This document shows, piece after piece, positions 63,767 through 64,000 of a stretch of DNA of 64,000 nt (position 1 is its first letter; every line of letters starts with the position of its first letter). Position numbers and translations under genes: made by a program. The stretch lies in the NCBI RefSeq assembly GCF_000478985.1, contig NZ_AWXB01000015.1, positions 1 to 64,000 on the forward strand, read 5' to 3'. This DNA comes from Peptoniphilus sp. BV3C26. Its GTDB lineage: Bacteria; Bacillota; Clostridia; Tissierellales; Peptoniphilaceae. The notes beneath the pieces are model-generated. The model saw only the letters and a program-made list of their open reading frames with translations, did no database searches and had not been told where the DNA came from.

Positions 63767-64000
63767 ATGAAAATAGACAAAAATAAAATAGAAAAAGTAA
63801 AACAACTAAGGCATGAACTTCATGAGCATCCAGAGATTTCAGAACACGAAACATGGACAAAAAATAAACTTATAAACTTTGTAAAAGAAAATTCAACTTG
63901 TAAAATAGTGGATAAAGGAAGCTTTTTTTATGCCCTTCACGAAGAAGGAGAAAATCTTGAAACCATAGGATTTAGAGCAGACTTTGATGCAATAAAAAGA
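63767..64000 (+). CDS. M20-family amidohydrolase/peptidase (5' part, runs off the window)
   Basis: 78 codons from ATG 63767, open to the right edge. RHELHEHPEISEHETWT is the M20 N-terminal motif (RxxLHxxPE), and FRADFDAIKR matches the RADMDALP segment near the first zinc ligands. The family includes N-acyl amino acid amidohydrolases and hippurate hydrolase; which one cannot be told from this part. AAAGGAACAGG precedes the start. Confidence 0.85.
   Translation, partial: MKIDKNKIEKVKQLRHELHEHPEISEHETWTKNKLINFVKENSTCKIVDKGSFFYALHEEGENLETIGFRADFDAIKR

Overview
The window reads as the replication-origin region of a low-GC Firmicute. Strongly AT-rich DNA, AGGAGG-type ribosome-binding sites, TTG/GTG starts and the gene set (WalRK, DnaD, YidC-Jag, NCS2 permease, ECF and TAXI-TRAP transporters, PLP enzymes, no respiratory genes) suggest an anaerobic Gram-positive coccus or relative (Tissierellia/Peptoniphilaceae-like). 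That placement is an inference.

Layout. 0-0.3 kb: leftward tandem promoters, probably of a stable-RNA operon outside the window. 0.3-6 kb: nitroreductase, DMT exporter, and a selenium cluster (selD, yedF, DUF3343, EF2568-type lyase) divergent from the selenouridine synthase mnmH. 6-11 kb: PLP enzymes, a PTS-IIC-like permease and a repeat block. 11-19.4 kb (minus strand): mnmE-mnmG-rsmG, a 1.3 kb non-coding repeat block, then parA-parB-phzF-hypothetical-aminotransferase. 19.6-24.5 kb: class Ia ribonucleotide reductase and a uracil permease. 24.6-37.6 kb: rpmH-rnpA-yidD-yidC-jag, oriC, dnaA-dnaN-yaaA-recF-gyrB-gyrA, then an RsbV/RsbW/SigB-like module and a PsiE-like protein. 37.7-43.8 kb: chromate transporter pair, LysR/MATE pair, GNAT, DnaD-DnaC helicase-loader genes. 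43.9-52 kb: walRK-walH-walI, a second repeat block, walJ-surE-hydrolase. 52-64 kb: DUF3783, SDR, small unknowns, a TAXI-TRAP fusion, HPF, an unknown 510-aa protein preceded by DnaA boxes, an ECF transporter and the start of an M20 peptidase.

How it fits together. Genes run mostly away from oriC (about 27.0-28.8 kb). The origin is bipartite: a dense DnaA-box cluster before dnaA, and a DnaA box plus DnaA-trio plus AT-rich unwinding site between dnaA and dnaN. The rpmH-jag block points toward dnaA, the reverse of the usual Firmicute order.

Most notable: (i) two blocks of a composite non-coding repeat, a hairpin-ended element plus an 18-bp palindrome tandemly repeated at 36-37 bp, lying directly upstream of parAB and also splitting the wal operon; the palindrome arms covary and some units carry a parS-like core. 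(ii) A LexA-type palindrome in the parA leader. (iii) Three frame breaks at poly-A tracts, in dnaA, the sigma factor (at an exact A_AAA_AAG heptamer) and walI; these are either sequencing indels or recoding. (iv) A shortened, apparently ATPase-dead RsbW. (v) A TRAP permease fused to its own lipoprotein binding protein.
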